A stretch of 64,000 bases of DNA, taken from positions 124,001-188,000 of the forward strand of contig JAPYXD010000419.1 in the NCBI GenBank assembly GCA_030998225.1, read 5' to 3'. The translations under genes were made by a program, and so were the position numbers. Positions 45,238 through 56,339 of this stretch are shown here, one piece after another. Under the pieces are notes generated by a model that saw only the letters and a list, made by a program, of their open reading frames with translations, searched no databases and was not told the origin of the DNA. The stretch's first letter is position 1. Each line of letters starts with the position of its first letter. This stretch comes from Diplolepis rosae (lineage: Eukaryota; Arthropoda; Insecta; Hymenoptera; Diplolepididae).

Positions 45238-45301
45238 ATATCTTTGGATCTCTATGAGTACCACTCGTGTGCCTGTTCGTTACCATACCTGCGTCACAAT
45301 C

Positions 45302-45391
45302 ATGTCTACTACTTTCTACTTTGTTATTGTCGGCCATATGGACAATCCATTATTTGAAATTGAATTTTTGAGCACTAATAAAGATGGAAAG
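45302..45391 (+). CDS. TRAPPC2: TRAPPC2 (sedlin) first coding exon
   Basis: Thirty codons, MSTTFYFVIVGHMDNPLFEI then EFLSTNKDGK, ending in phase 0 at a strong donor (AAAG|GTACGT, 45392). FYFVIVGH-DNP-FE-EF is the invariant N-terminal beta-hairpin of TRAPPC2, a longin-fold subunit of the TRAPP tether acting in ER-Golgi traffic. The human gene also has an intron right after codon 31 (K), the matching position. The next exon (expected to begin near DHRHLNQFI) is not found in the following 18.6 kb, so intron 1 is long and TE-filled or the gene is broken. The frame before ATG offers no alternative start. Confidence 0.85.
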
Positions 45392-45996
45392 GTACGTATA
45401 TCAATCACACGAGTCTGAAATCCCCTTTCAACTCGTGTCGCACACTGTACTTTTTCTAATTACTCCACTGAAAAGCGTGTTTTAAAGCTCGTTGAGGGGG
45501 AAGAAGATATAATTTTCGATTTATCAAGCAAGCGACTGACAGTTGCGTTGAATTTGTTCAAACAATTGACAGTTGCATTTTAATTTTTATGGATAGTAAC
45601 GGACTTTGTTTACTTTTCAGGCCGTTGCTATAACTGTTCAGTCCGTTGCTACGACTTTTCATACCTTTGCTATGACTTTTCAGATTAATCCTTCCTCTTT
45701 TTCTTGCAACTTTTATAAGTTTTCTACATTCGCCTGAAATTTGCAATTTTAATTCCTCGAAATGGTCTTGAAATACAACGATTTCAGTGGAGGTATTGCA
45801 AAAAATATTAAAATTCATACACATTTTTAAATGAAATTTATTACACAGGTCTGCAAGGTTTTGTTGTTGAAAAGTTATGGGTCGTTTCCGGAGCAATTTT
45901 CGACGTACAATCCGAATCCGGAATCAGAATTAGCCTATCACGTCAGGATTTTGAGATATTTGAGGTTATGTGCTCGAAAAATGGGGTTTTTCGCTA

Positions 45997-46641
45997 CTTT
46001 TGACGTTATGTACAGGGCGCAAAAAAAATTTTTGGTTTTTTTCTCAAATGTCATCATTTAGCACTACTCTTTCCCTTCAAAATTAGCTATTAAACAGTCA
46101 CGAGCGATTTTTTTTACAAAGATGCGGCCATATGAAGTTTTGACATTTATACGAACAACCTAATGAGCATTCACATTGACTCTTTGGTGCATACCATTCT
46201 GCATTCGGATATTTATCTTGAAAATTTGTGCTTGCGGGTTTTGATGGTCTGTGAATAAGAATTTACAGTCAGAAAATTGACATTTCCATTTCTAAGATGG
46301 CGGATTCAAAATGGTGGATCGAAATTTACAAAATTAAACGATTTCGCTCTCTAATGTCAATTTTCTGACTGTCAATTCTTATTCACAGACCATCAAAACC
46401 CGCAAGCACAAATTTTCAAGATAAATTTTCGATTGCAAAATGGTATGCACCAAAGAGTCAATGTGAATGCTCATAAGGTTTTTTGGATAAATGTCAAAAC
46501 TTCATATGGCCGCATCTTTGTAAAAAAAAATCGCTCGTGACTGTTTAATAGCTAATTTTGAAGGGAAAGAGTAGTGCTAAATGATGACATTTGAGAAAAA
46601 AACCAAGAAAATTTCTTGCGCCCTGTACATAACCTCAAAAA
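45997..46641. mobile_element. Fold-back element, 645 bp
   Basis: Arms 45997-46290 and 46342-46641 pair at about 95% (TTTTGACGTTATGTACAGGG and mirror) around a 50-bp loop holding AAGATGGCGGATTC. Noncoding; high arm identity suggests recent origin or gene conversion. If the TRAPPC2 exon is functional, this lies in its first intron. Confidence 0.82.
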
Positions 46642-46807
46642 TATCCCAGCGCAGTCGAAAGCGTCTTTTTTCCACAGAAAGATTTTCAAATTCTTTAAAT
46701 ATTTTTGAATCTAGAAAATATTCTGTTTCATCGATATTTCGATGTATATTCAATTTCATAATTGCGTATCTGAAATTTTATGTACTATATATGCAACTTA
46801 CTGTATA

Positions 46808-49800
46808 CAGGGTTGCCACAAGTCAGGGAAGTCAGGGAAAAGTCAGGGAAATCGTAGTGGTCTGGAAAAGTCAGGGAAAAGTCAGGGAATTTAAGGTTTA
46901 GTCAGGGAATCGCTGTGGCCAGATCGTACGTTACTGCGTTTCACTGTGCCGCGGTCAGTTTTTCCAACTCTTCTTCCTTCTTGCTCGGTTAACTCGCCGC
47001 AGCAGACACAGGCTAGCAAAAGTGTTCTCAGATCGTGGAACTGACTGAAATATGTAACATTTTTTATGAAATGTCGTTTTCGAATCCCAAATGCGAATAA
47101 AAGGTGTCATTGTTTAAAAAAAAATCATGCCTAAATTTGGATACGAAATTACATCATGAGATTTCTCTGCTATAAAGTAAAGTTGAAGACTGTTTCGTTT
47201 GAATAAAATGCTTCGAAACAAATTTTGTTTAAATAATAGTTTTGTCGATAAATATTACGGAAATGCCTGTTAAAATCAACATTTTGAAGGTAATTGCTTA
47301 TTTTATTAGTTTTACTGGCATTTTGGTAATGATTATCAGCAAATGTATTATACTTTCCAAAAAGCGGTAAATTGTATTAAAATATCTACTAAATTTGCAA
47401 AAATTTTGTGCTATAACTATTTAAAATTGTTGACTCAGTAAAATTATGTATGTTTTTCCTGACTCCACGCAAAAAAGCGCAAAAGACACGCCAATTCATT
47501 ATTTATGGAATATTTAATTTAAATTTAAATTATTTAATAATAACTTAAATTATTTGATTTCATATATTTTGAAAAATATTTGCCCAAAAAAAATACCTGA
47601 AAAATTTTGTTAAATTTTTAGAATGATTTAGACACTTGAAATATGATTTTGCATTAACATTTGAAAGTCAATAAATGTTAATAATTGAAAAAATATATAT
47701 CGATTTAAACTTTGTGTATCTTTTAAATCTATTATTGTAATTTAAAAATTATGCACAAAATTGTGTTTTACAATAAATATGAGGTTCAAGTTTAAAATAA
47801 ATATTGTGTTTTTGTTGTATATGCAGAGACTCTTAATTTGAAAATTCAAAAACTCTATAGAATGGAAAAAAAAAAGCTTTTTAGGAAATGTATTGAAGTA
47901 TTTAAGAGCTAGGTATTTTCTGCTCAAAATTTGCGAAATGATAAAGACGATAAAAACGGACGTAGATAGACTACTGCGGTTTCGAAATTAAAAAAACTGA
48001 AATTAAAAAAAAAATGTGTATCAGAAAATTTCGTTTCTTTGTCAAAACCAATAGTAGTCTATCTATGACCGTTTCTATCTTCTTTACCATTTCCAAAATT
48101 TTGGAAACAAAAGTTGATGCATGTGCATGTATACATATTTTCTGTACGTTTCCCTTAGCATGCAGTGAAATCTATCAGATACGAAAAAAATCAAGTTTGG
48201 TAGATTTCACTGGAAGTTAAGTGGACTGTACAAAAAAACTGTTCATTGCACCAGATTTCTGGTAATATATCTACTCAAAATTCAATTTGTAAAAATAAGT
48301 ATTGAACTTCCTGTAAATTTTACTAAAATTTTTTCTGATGTGCAACTTATAAATTCGCTAAGGAATGCCTGTTAAACTGATAAAATAAGAAATTTTCTTC
48401 AAAATGTTAATTTTAACAGGGATTTCCGTAATGTTTATCGATAAAACTATCATTCAAAAAAGTGCGTTAAATAATTAATAATTTTGCTTCATACCAAAGA
48501 AATTTCAGTTTTATTTTGTATGCATATTTAAATATAGTGTATATGTATATATTTATTAAATATTTTAACCCTTTATTTACACTAATATATTGAAAAAATA
48601 TAATAAAATATATATTAAAAAATTTGTTTCGAAGCACTTTATTTGAACCAAATATTCTTCAACTTTCCTTCACAGCAGAGAAATCTTATGATGTAATTTC
48701 GTATCCAAATTTAGGCATGATTTCTTTTCAAACAATGAAACCTTTTATTCGCACTTGGGATTCGAAAACGACATTTCATAAAAAATGTTACATATTTCAA
48801 AAACTTTAAAGAAAATTTTATTGGAATTTAATGTTTTTTCATGTTGCTTTCTATCAAAAAAATCTTATTGTCTAATTTTGTGTGTAAATTTAAATACAAT
48901 TTATGTTTTTTATATTTATAACATTTTAATATAAAGTATTTTAGGCATAATTTTTCATTTTAAATAGTTTATTTACAATACTAAAAAATATATAAATCTA
49001 TATTTTGTTTTGAAGCTTTTAACAGTTATTGAACTATACATTTTACTGAACATTTTTTTTCTCAAGTATTTAAATCATCCTAAAATTCGAAAAAAATCTT
49101 TTAGATATTCATTTTAGGTGAAGGTTTTTTAAAACATCAAAAAAAGGAGGGTAATTTCTTAAATTATCTATTTAGTTATTTTAAATATGTCGTCTGCTTC
49201 GCGCCACGTTTGAACGAAGTTTGATTGTGTGCAGATCCACTCGGGTCAGTGGTGGAGACCAAAAACGTCCACGTTGTGCGTATACTCGCGTGGTTTCACA
49301 TTCTTACGGCTAAGTGACAGTAAGTGCTCCTCTTGCTAGGCAAACATGGTTCAGCCTTTGCTTCTAGACTAGTGATGTGCCGATACCGCCATTTTTTGGT
49401 CACTGGTAATTTCTTACCGTAATTCGGTAAATAGGCAGTAAAACTGGTAATTTGTTATTTACTCTGTTATTGGCGAAAATTTTTGAAGGATGACGTGCTG
49501 GAATACTTTTTTTCAAAAGAAAAGTAGCTATAATAAGAATAAATGTCTGTAAAGTAATTTGGAAGTAAGAACAACGAAACTTTATTACTCTATTCTGTCA
49601 AATTGATTTTGCAGAACAAGCATGTATAAACTAATTATGAAATGAGAACTTTAAAAAAAAAATAATATTACATAAACTTTTATTGTAACTTATATAGGAC
49701 ATTCCTTTGCAAATCGTACGGATTTCAAAAAAAGAAGATTGTTCACATTTTTAAAAGTCTTAAATTTTATTCTGTGGCATCTTTTTATTAATTTAATCGA

Positions 49801-50596
49801 CACATATATCAGGATTTTCGAAAAAAAAATTTTTTGAGAGATATATTAATTTAAACTTTTGATAAAATTGGACAAAATGCTAAAGTCTCTTGTGCTTAAA
49901 ATTCATTATCTCCGGTTGAAATAATTAAATCGATTTCGGGTTTGTTTCATTTTTTAGCTTATTACGTTAGGTTTCAGATAAATATTTTTATAATTTTTAT
50001 TTTGTTAATTAACTACAGATATTGGTAGTTTAATTGTTTAAGCAATTTTCGCATGTTTGCCCCCTCAGTGAAAAAATGTGGAAAAAGAAGTATCATATGC
50101 GCTATGTCACAATGTAACTAGCGCATATTTAATAAAAGTGGAGACTCAATTAGATCGGAAGATGTTAAATATTTTTTCACTGAGGGGTCAAACATGCGAA
50201 AATTGTTTAAACAATGAAACTACTAATATGTAAGATTGATCTCTTTAAGTTGACCCCGCTGTGATTGATATAACTAAACAGTTATAAATTTCCTATGATG
50301 CCATTTTTTATGTTTAACGTTCGATAGCAACATGCAAGTTATGGCATACCAGTTCGTTTCCTTTTAAGTTTTGATAAAAAATAAATAAATAGAAATACGT
50401 TGTTTCTATCTTACCTTCTCTTATTTAACATCCTCTCTGTTGAAAAATAACAAGGAAAAACACGCAAATATTATATAATAGGAACATAGTTCCACCGAGA
50501 TGAGTCCTCTTACAATAGATTTTGGTCAGGGAAATCAGCTTGAAAAGTCAGGGAAAAGTCAGGGAAATTAGGATACTGAAACTTGTGGCAACCCAC
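46808..50596. mobile_element. 3.8-kb hAT-like element with GTCAGGGAA subterminal repeats
   Basis: Left end CAGGGTTGCCACAAGTCAGG, right end mirror ...CTTGTGGCAACCC. The unit GTCAGGGAA(AA) occurs six or so times at the left (46821-46910) and three times at the right (50525-50570), like hAT transposase-binding repeats. An inner inverted repeat (47040-47345 with 48350-48800) fills its middle. No transposase is seen; the last bases of the right end are mutated, so the target duplication is unclear. Confidence 0.65.
47040..48800. repeat. Inverted repeat within the hAT-like element
   Basis: ATCATGCCTAAATTTGGATA (47127) mirrors 48700-48720, and ATGTAACATTTTTTATGAAA mirrors 48775-48795. Pairing continues through the ATGCCTGTTAAA phrase with gaps. 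Another nested fold-back. Confidence 0.7.
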
Positions 50597-50954
50597 TCCA
50601 TATATTTTCACATTAAATTTAATAAAATTAAAACAATTAATTTAATAATTTAAAATTGATATACTCTTTACATTATACTACTAGTTTTCATATTTCATTA
50701 TTTTCACTTCCTTTCTCCATGAATTTTTTATTTATAATTCATATCTTCTTTCACTATTAAAAATTATCAATTAAATAAAAAATATATTGGAAACGTCGTA
50801 AAGGATGTTATACACTACGTAGTAAACGACATCGTATTGGACGTCGTATCTGTTCCCGAATTACGACATAGTTTACAAGGTAGTTTAAGGCAGAGTGTAC
50901 GACGTTGTTTCTAACATCGTCTTTTTCAATAGGGTAGTTAGGGGTAAAAATGGT

Positions 50955-51965
50955 ATGACATTAACAGAAAGCAGAGATGAAGTTAATAGGTGGGTAGAAT
51001 ACATAGAGAGCTGATACAATATTCGGTATATTCGACTTTATAGGAAATGAAGGCAGATTGCAAGAGGATGATAGGGTGAATTTGATTTTGAAAGAGGAAT
51101 TTGAAAATGCATTGAGGTGTCCAGAAGCCAAAAAAAGCTCCAGGAGTAGATCTAATACCAGCAGAGCTCTTATAAAACTCAGGACAAGCAGAAAAGATCA
51201 TTTTATTTAAATTAGTTTGCGATATGTACGAAGCGGGTGACATACCAAACGACTACAAGGTTGAAAAAACTGTTACTATACCGAAAAAAGTAGGGTCGGA
51301 CAAATGCGAGAACTACCGTACTACTAGCCTAACTACACATGCGTCTAAAATTCTAACTACAATTATAATTTATACAGGATTGGAACAGACAATAGAAAGC
51401 TCTCTCGACGAAGATCAGTTCGGTTTTTGGCAAGAGAGGGAAACTAGAGAAGTATTACTATCATTACGATTGATGCAGAACGTCAGACTACGAGTAGGAA
51501 AACCAGCTTTTATTGCTTTTCTTAACTTGGAAAAAACATTGGACAGTGACAGGCTGGCCAAAACCTTCCAAAATATTGAAGAACAAAGGGATGAAGTATA
51601 AGGACAGAAGAAATGTTAGCTTTCTGTACCCAGACCAAAAGACAGTGGTAGAAATTCAGGAGTAGCGGGGAAAAACAAGTATTAGGAAAGGAGTGGCACA
51701 AAGCTGATTTTTGTCGCCAGTTCTGTTTAATTTATACTCAGAAAAAGCGATTAATGAAATTAAAGAAGAATCTAAGAATATAGGCGTGAAAGATCAGGGG
51801 TAAACGATTAAAATAAGAATAGAAGCTCTTGCACATTAAAATATGCAATGAAAATGTAGGAGAGTGTAGCGAATTTTGTTACTTAGAGAGTAAAATAACA
51901 ACAGATGGACGATGTGATGCAGATATTCGTTCTAGAGGCCGTTTTCGCTTGGATGAAGCAGCAAC
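50955..51965 (+). pseudogene. Non-LTR retrotransposon reverse transcriptase relic
   Basis: Across three frames the text follows a LINE RT: MYEAGDIPNDYKVEKTVTIP, KCENYRTTSLTTHASKIL, SSLDEDQFGFWQERETREV, FIAFLNLEKTLD, then SIRKGV and LSPVLFNLYSEKAINEIKEE, and finally FCYLESKITTDGRCDADIRS. The catalytic Asp of motif A (normally FVDLEKAFD) is Asn. The YADD/FADD block between 51800 and 51840 is deleted. Inactive, with no endonuclease part in view. Confidence 0.82.
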
Positions 51966-52100
51966 TTGAGCCTGGAGTTCAAAAGGTTAACAATTAATGA
52001 AAGGTCCGGTGAATACAGGGGATATTCCATAGTTTTTTGTCAGCTTCTTTATCATGTTCGATTCGGTACAGTAGGTTTCTGCTGTGTTTTGGTGCTTTAT

Positions 52101-53377
52101 TGTGGGATAGATTTTTGAAATTTGGCGCCACTATGTGCTTAGGAGGACGACAGAGGGAGTGCCGAGCGAGCGGTGAATCGAGCCAGACGAGTTTGCCGTT
52201 TTGAGGACTGAAGAGTTGATCAAACAGGATTATTTCTTTCCATATTTACGTCGAAAAGTGGAAAAATACATCACGAATTGCGTGCCCTGTATTTTGGGAA
52301 ATAGAAAACAAGGAAAACAAGAAGGTTTTTTACACCCGATTACCAAAGATGACCAGCCCTTACACACGTACCACGTCGACCACTTAGGATCTCTGGAAAC
52401 GACAAGTAAACGGTATCACTATATATTGGCAGTAATTGATGGATTTACCAAATTTGTTTGGTTATATCCCACCAAGTCCACTGGCGTTCAGGAAGTACTG
52501 GACAGGCTCGAGAAACAAAAGATTATTTTTGGAAGCCCTTCAAGGATTATCTCTGATCGAGGAAGTGCGTTTACTTCCGAGGAATTTCAAAAGTACTGCC
52601 GAGACAACGGAATCAAACACCACGCTGTGACTACAGGGCTACCTAGGGCTAATGGCCAGGTCGAAAGGTTAAATCGGACCATTATCTCTGTTCTCACTAA
52701 ACTATCGACGAATGATCCTTCAAAATGGTATCAACACGTCGACCGACTACAACAAGTCCTGAATTCAACCTACCAACGAACTATTAACATGACGCCCTTC
52801 GAATTATTGTTTGGGATAAAAATGCGTTTTGGAGTTGACGCTCAACTAAAAGAGGTTATTGAAGCCGAATTTCAATTATGTTTCGAAGACGATCGCAATA
52901 AAGTACGCGAAAGGGCTAAAGAGCAAATCACGAAGGTTCAAGAAGAAAATCGTCGAACATATAATCTCAGACGTCGTACGCCCACTGAGGATAAGCTAGG
53001 CGACCTGGTAGCTATAAAGCGTACTCAGTTAGGACCGGGCCGTAAGCTTAAGGCTAAATTTTATGGACCCTATGTAATTGAAAAAGTTAAGAGTAACGAC
53101 ACTTATGATGTAAAGTCTGTAGGTTTACATGAGGGACCGCAAGTTACCAGTTCTTGCGCCGAATATATGAAACCATATTTAGAAAAGGATCTATCCGAGG
53201 CGGATGATTAGTCAGGACGCCCGGTTGTGGGATAGGTTTTTGAAATTTGGCGCCACTATGTGCTTAGGAGGACGGCAGAGGGAGTGCTGAGCGAGCGGTG
53301 AATCAAGCTAGACGCGAGCTAATGTATTCTACTCTTTTTTAATAAATTATCTTTGTAAAAACTACAACTTTCCTACA
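52101..53377 (+). mobile_element. Deletion derivative of a Gypsy-type LTR element
   Basis: Left LTR fragment 52101-52190 and right LTR 53226-53377 share about 90 bp (TGTGGGATAG...GCGAGCGGTGAATC). The right LTR ends CTACA and has AATAAA at 53341. The flanks are TTAT on both sides (52097-52100, 53378-53381), a 4-bp target duplication. All of gag, protease, RT and RNase H is gone: the LTR fragment joins directly to integrase. It is inserted within a mariner gene. Confidence 0.8.
52201..53211 (+). CDS. Gypsy-type integrase, intact open frame
   Basis: An open frame of 336 codons. The zinc domain keeps its CxxC (C27, C30), but the upstream His pair is lost at the deletion. The core is complete: D60 in YHVDHLG, D119 in IISDRGSAFT and E155 in NGQVERLNRT, giving exact DD35E spacing. 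The C-terminal barrel shows GDLVAIKR and AKFYGPYVIEKV with PYLEKDL at the end. Without a leader or RT it is not expected to be mobilised alone, yet no stop has accrued in 1 kb, unlike every neighbour. It could be recent debris or a candidate for retained function. Confidence 0.88.
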   Translation: MRTEELIKQDYFFPYLRRKVEKYITNCVPCILGNRKQGKQEGFLHPITKDDQPLHTYHVDHLGSLETTSKRYHYILAVIDGFTKFVWLYPTKSTGVQEVLDRLEKQKIIFGSPSRIISDRGSAFTSEEFQKYCRDNGIKHHAVTTGLPRANGQVERLNRTIISVLTKLSTNDPSKWYQHVDRLQQVLNSTYQRTINMTPFELLFGIKMRFGVDAQLKEVIEAEFQLCFEDDRNKVRERAKEQITKVQEENRRTYNLRRRTPTEDKLGDLVAIKRTQLGPGRKLKAKFYGPYVIEKVKSNDTYDVKSVGLHEGPQVTSSCAEYMKPYLEKDLSEADD

Positions 53378-53530
53378 TTATTCTCATCTAACCAGCTTGC
53401 TTAACGCTTACGATTATCATAGAGCATCCATTTTTCATCACAAGTAACGATATGATGCAGAAAAGGCTCTCCTTTATTTCCCGAAAGTAAAGAAATGCAA
53501 GTATCAAGACGTTTTTTCATCTGACTTTCT

Positions 53531-54597
53531 GTTCCACAAGAAAAGGTACGCGTTTTCAAAGAAAGTTTCAAAGATTTTTATTCTTTTCTTCTATGTCCTG
53601 ACTGTACGTTCGAAGGGCTACGGCGCAAATACCGATTCGTTTCAGTCCCATGCACGCGGACCACATCTTTCATACTCAGCTGCTGCCAAAGTGCTTAAAA
53701 AGTCTAAGCACTTCGTGTAAATGTGGGTAGAGCGGTATAAGGACACAAAAACCGTCGATGACCTGTCAGGGAAAGGAGAGACGCGAGCAACGTCCAGTAA
53801 AGAGGATAAGATGATCGTTGCACTGTTCAAGTGCAACCCAACTCTCCGGTTGCGTGAAGCCAAAGCTAAGCTAGCGGAGAAGGGACTACACGTTAGTATA
53901 AACACCATAAAACGCAGATTAGCTGAGGCGAAAGTGCAGTACCGTCCCACGAGGCAGAAACCCCTGCCCTCAGAGGTTCACATGGAAAAGCGCTTGGCAT
54001 GGACTACGGAAAATGTTGATTGCGATTGGTCCAATGTACTTTTTTCGGACGAAGCGTCCTTTTGGGGATGGGTTCCCATAAAACGTGCCTGGTCAGCCGC
54101 TGGTGAGCGTTTCCTCCAGCGAACTGTTGAACACCCTATAAAGATCCATGTTTGGGGATGCTTCTCACAGCGCAGTTATGGCTGTTTAGAGCTCTTTACT
54201 GAGAATCTCAATGCTCAAACAATGCTTCAAATCTACGAACATGGCCTTCTGAGATCTGTAGAGAAGATTTTTGGAGCCAACAATATGGATTGGATCCTTC
54301 AAGAGGACAATGACTCCAAACATCGGAGTCACCTCTGTACGTCCTGGAAAGCGAAAAACGGCATCACGACCTTGGACTGGCCTTCACAATCTCCTAATGC
54401 GAATCCAATAAAAAATCTGTCGAGTGTCGTGAATAGGAAACTTGAAGAAGGTGCCAGGTTATTATCCAGGACAACGGCGATTTAACGGTTTACTAGGTGA
54501 GTGCGCCCTAGTGCTTTATAAGCACTGTTGTGCCAAAAAAGAAAAATGAGATTTTCTTCAAAACTTTCCGAGTAAACGCGTACCTTTTCTTGTGGAA
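53531..54597 (+). mobile_element. Tc1-like transposon with 60-bp TIRs
   Basis: Ends CACAAGAAAAGGTACGCGTT and mirror AACGCGTACCTTTTCTTGTG; about 60 bp pair with few changes. It sits inside the mariner N-terminal region. About 1.07 kb, one gene. Confidence 0.8.
53620..54485 (+). pseudogene. Tc1 transposase, catalytic Glu changed to Lys
   Basis: The frame from 53721 (MWVERYKDTKTVDDLSGKG) includes the second helix-turn-helix, LREAKAKLAEKGLHVS. Catalytic blocks: FSDEASFWGW, LQEDNDSKHRSHL, and PSQSPNANPIKNL where the family has PIEN. The D-to-K spacing is 34, so the third acidic residue of DD34E is Lys. The first helix-turn-helix lies upstream in another frame (53620-53720, RYGRKYRF region). Dead enzyme. 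Confidence 0.85.
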
Positions 54598-54956
54598 CGA
54601 TACTGTGCTATGGCTAGTTGAACCTTCTCCAAACACACTAGTAATTTTACGAGTTGTCTCCGATGCGTTGGTTTCACAACTAAACTCATTTTCGAAGACT
54701 GCATGAATTTTGAACTTATCCATGCAATCAAAAAATATTTTGTGCAAAATTCTGTACGAAAGATAACTGTAAATTTCAAAAGTATAATAGTGTAGCTTCA
54801 CAATGTACAAAACAAAATAAAATGACAATGCAAAATGTCAAAAATATTTAATGTCAAAATTCATACATAAGAATCTTGGAACTTCATACTTAATGACCCA
54901 ATATTTTGAGAAAGTAGCGATTCACATTGCGTCCCTAGCGACCCAGCTGAATGGAA

Positions 54957-54979
54957 GTGTGTGTGTGTGTGTGTGTGTG
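54957..54979. repeat. (GT)n microsatellite
   Basis: Eleven GT units. Confidence 0.95.
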
Positions 54980-55214
54980 GCATTGGATTCGGTTCGGTTA
55001 GTTCGTTAGCTATTCTACGAATTCTGGAAATACAAAAAACAACGGAAAAAAGTGATGGTTACAGTGATATTTCCATGCCTGGTACCCTTGGAAGGGCGCA
55101 TTCGCCTTTTATCCTCACCCAGTTGGTAAATCAGTTGGTCAATGTCGGCTCGGTGTTTTTAGGGGGGTAGAGAAAGTGGCGCTGGAGCCTAGGCCATGGT
55201 GATATCCAGGTGGC

Positions 55215-55735
55215 GGAGTGTGTTCAGGGGTGCCTGATGTTACACACCGCCTCCTTGTCCTACGGCTACAGGTAATGTTTCTTGGTCTAGGGTCAAGCTG
55301 GTTCGCCGGTGCTTTATGATTTGTTGTTGGTTTCAATGTAAGGTGGAGCATAGTCAGGAGCACCTGACGCTTGGCACTTCTGTCGTTGAGAGCCAACCAT
55401 GGCATGGTTCGGTATCGATCGGTAGACCTAGTGTAGCCTGAGCTGCTCCCATTCAGGGGCACCTTACGCTGGGCGCCTGTTTATGCCGAAGAGGGGCCAT
55501 AGGGGTGCCCATAGGTCGTTGTTATACGCGGCGTCTCCGGGTGATCGGTAGGTAACTGAGCTCGGGTAGAGCTCTTTCAGGGGCACCTGGCGTTGAACTC
55601 TGCTGTTCGCCGCGGACCAATTATGGGGCACCCGTCAATTGGTACTCGACGCGGGCACAGTACGTCTGACACGTCGGGAAATACCTGGCTTCGTATGTAG
55701 CAACACCCAGTCAGGGGCACTTGACGCTGGCCGTC
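55215..55735. repeat. Interspersed unit TCAGGGGCACCTGACGCTGG, five copies
   Basis: Variants occur near 55225, 55351, 55452, 55576 and 55711, spaced 100-135 bp, with related spacer text (GATCGGTAG, GAGCT-CGGGTAG). Mirror versions lie at 56686-56720 (CCCCTGACTGGGTGTTGCTC) and 56815-56835, on the far side of the DDE relic. They may be subterminal repeats of that element. GC content is clearly raised. Confidence 0.7.
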
Positions 55736-55849
55736 AGTTCGCATCAAAAGTCGAGAAAGGAGAAACTCATCCGTCGACGTGCATAAATGCAATAAGTTGT
55801 ACGCCGGTACAAACGAGTAATTTGTAATTTCTTAGATAGTGTTAATCGT

Positions 55850-56250
55850 GTGATACTTATCATGCTAACAGGGTCATTACCTTAGGTCAAATGATCATTT
55901 ATTCTCATGGTAATGATCAATGAAGAAGAACACTACCCTGATTTCATGGTAATTAATCGAACAATAATACGTAGCGCTTCATGTCGGTAAGGTAGCATTA
56001 CAGCGATAACAAGCAATTGAGTCGATCAACGATTATTAACAATTTATTCACAAAGAGGGTGGAAATATGTAAAGTTCTCAATTGAGTGAACAATTTTAAT
56101 GAGGGTAAACTACCCTAAATGAAATAACGATTATATAAGTAGATGACCAAATAGCTGTAAATTGAAGCTGAAAAATCTGAATAAAAAAAAAGGATAAACA
56201 CGATAATAAAATAAGGTTACGATTATACAATCAAGTTACCATATCGGTGT
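55850..56250 (+). pseudogene. Inverted second copy of Polinton scaffold-like gene
   Basis: GTAAAGTTCTCAATT..., TTTTAATGAGGGTAAACTACC and TGTAAATTGAAGCTGAAAAA at 56068-56175 mirror 57330-57490 on the other strand. Frame is lost. Identity falls away upstream. Confidence 0.5.
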
Positions 56251-56339
56251 GAATTCATATCGTAAAAATCTGACAAAAATGTATATTGAAGGCAATAATA
56301 ACATTAAATTGATCGCACCAACAATCATCATTAGACATG

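Larger units (their letters stand above)
51985..54830 (-). pseudogene. mariner transposase split by two younger elements
   Basis: Reading the minus strand: the N-terminus at 54810-54600 (MDKFKIHAVFENEFSCETNA, SVFGEGSTS) is interrupted by the Tc1 at 53531-54597. The text resumes at 53530-53378 with LDTCISLLSG and IVTCDEKWMLYDNRKR (first catalytic Asp). It is then interrupted by the LTR element (52101-53377) and ends at 52100-51985 with APKHSR and YSPDLS. The order of the pieces fits one gene. A part between APKH and the third-Asp region is deleted. Confidence 0.8.

Noticed and set aside
48624..48809. 61-codon ORF
   Set aside because: Lies inside an inverted repeat arm of the hAT-like element and the mirror arm has no matching frame.
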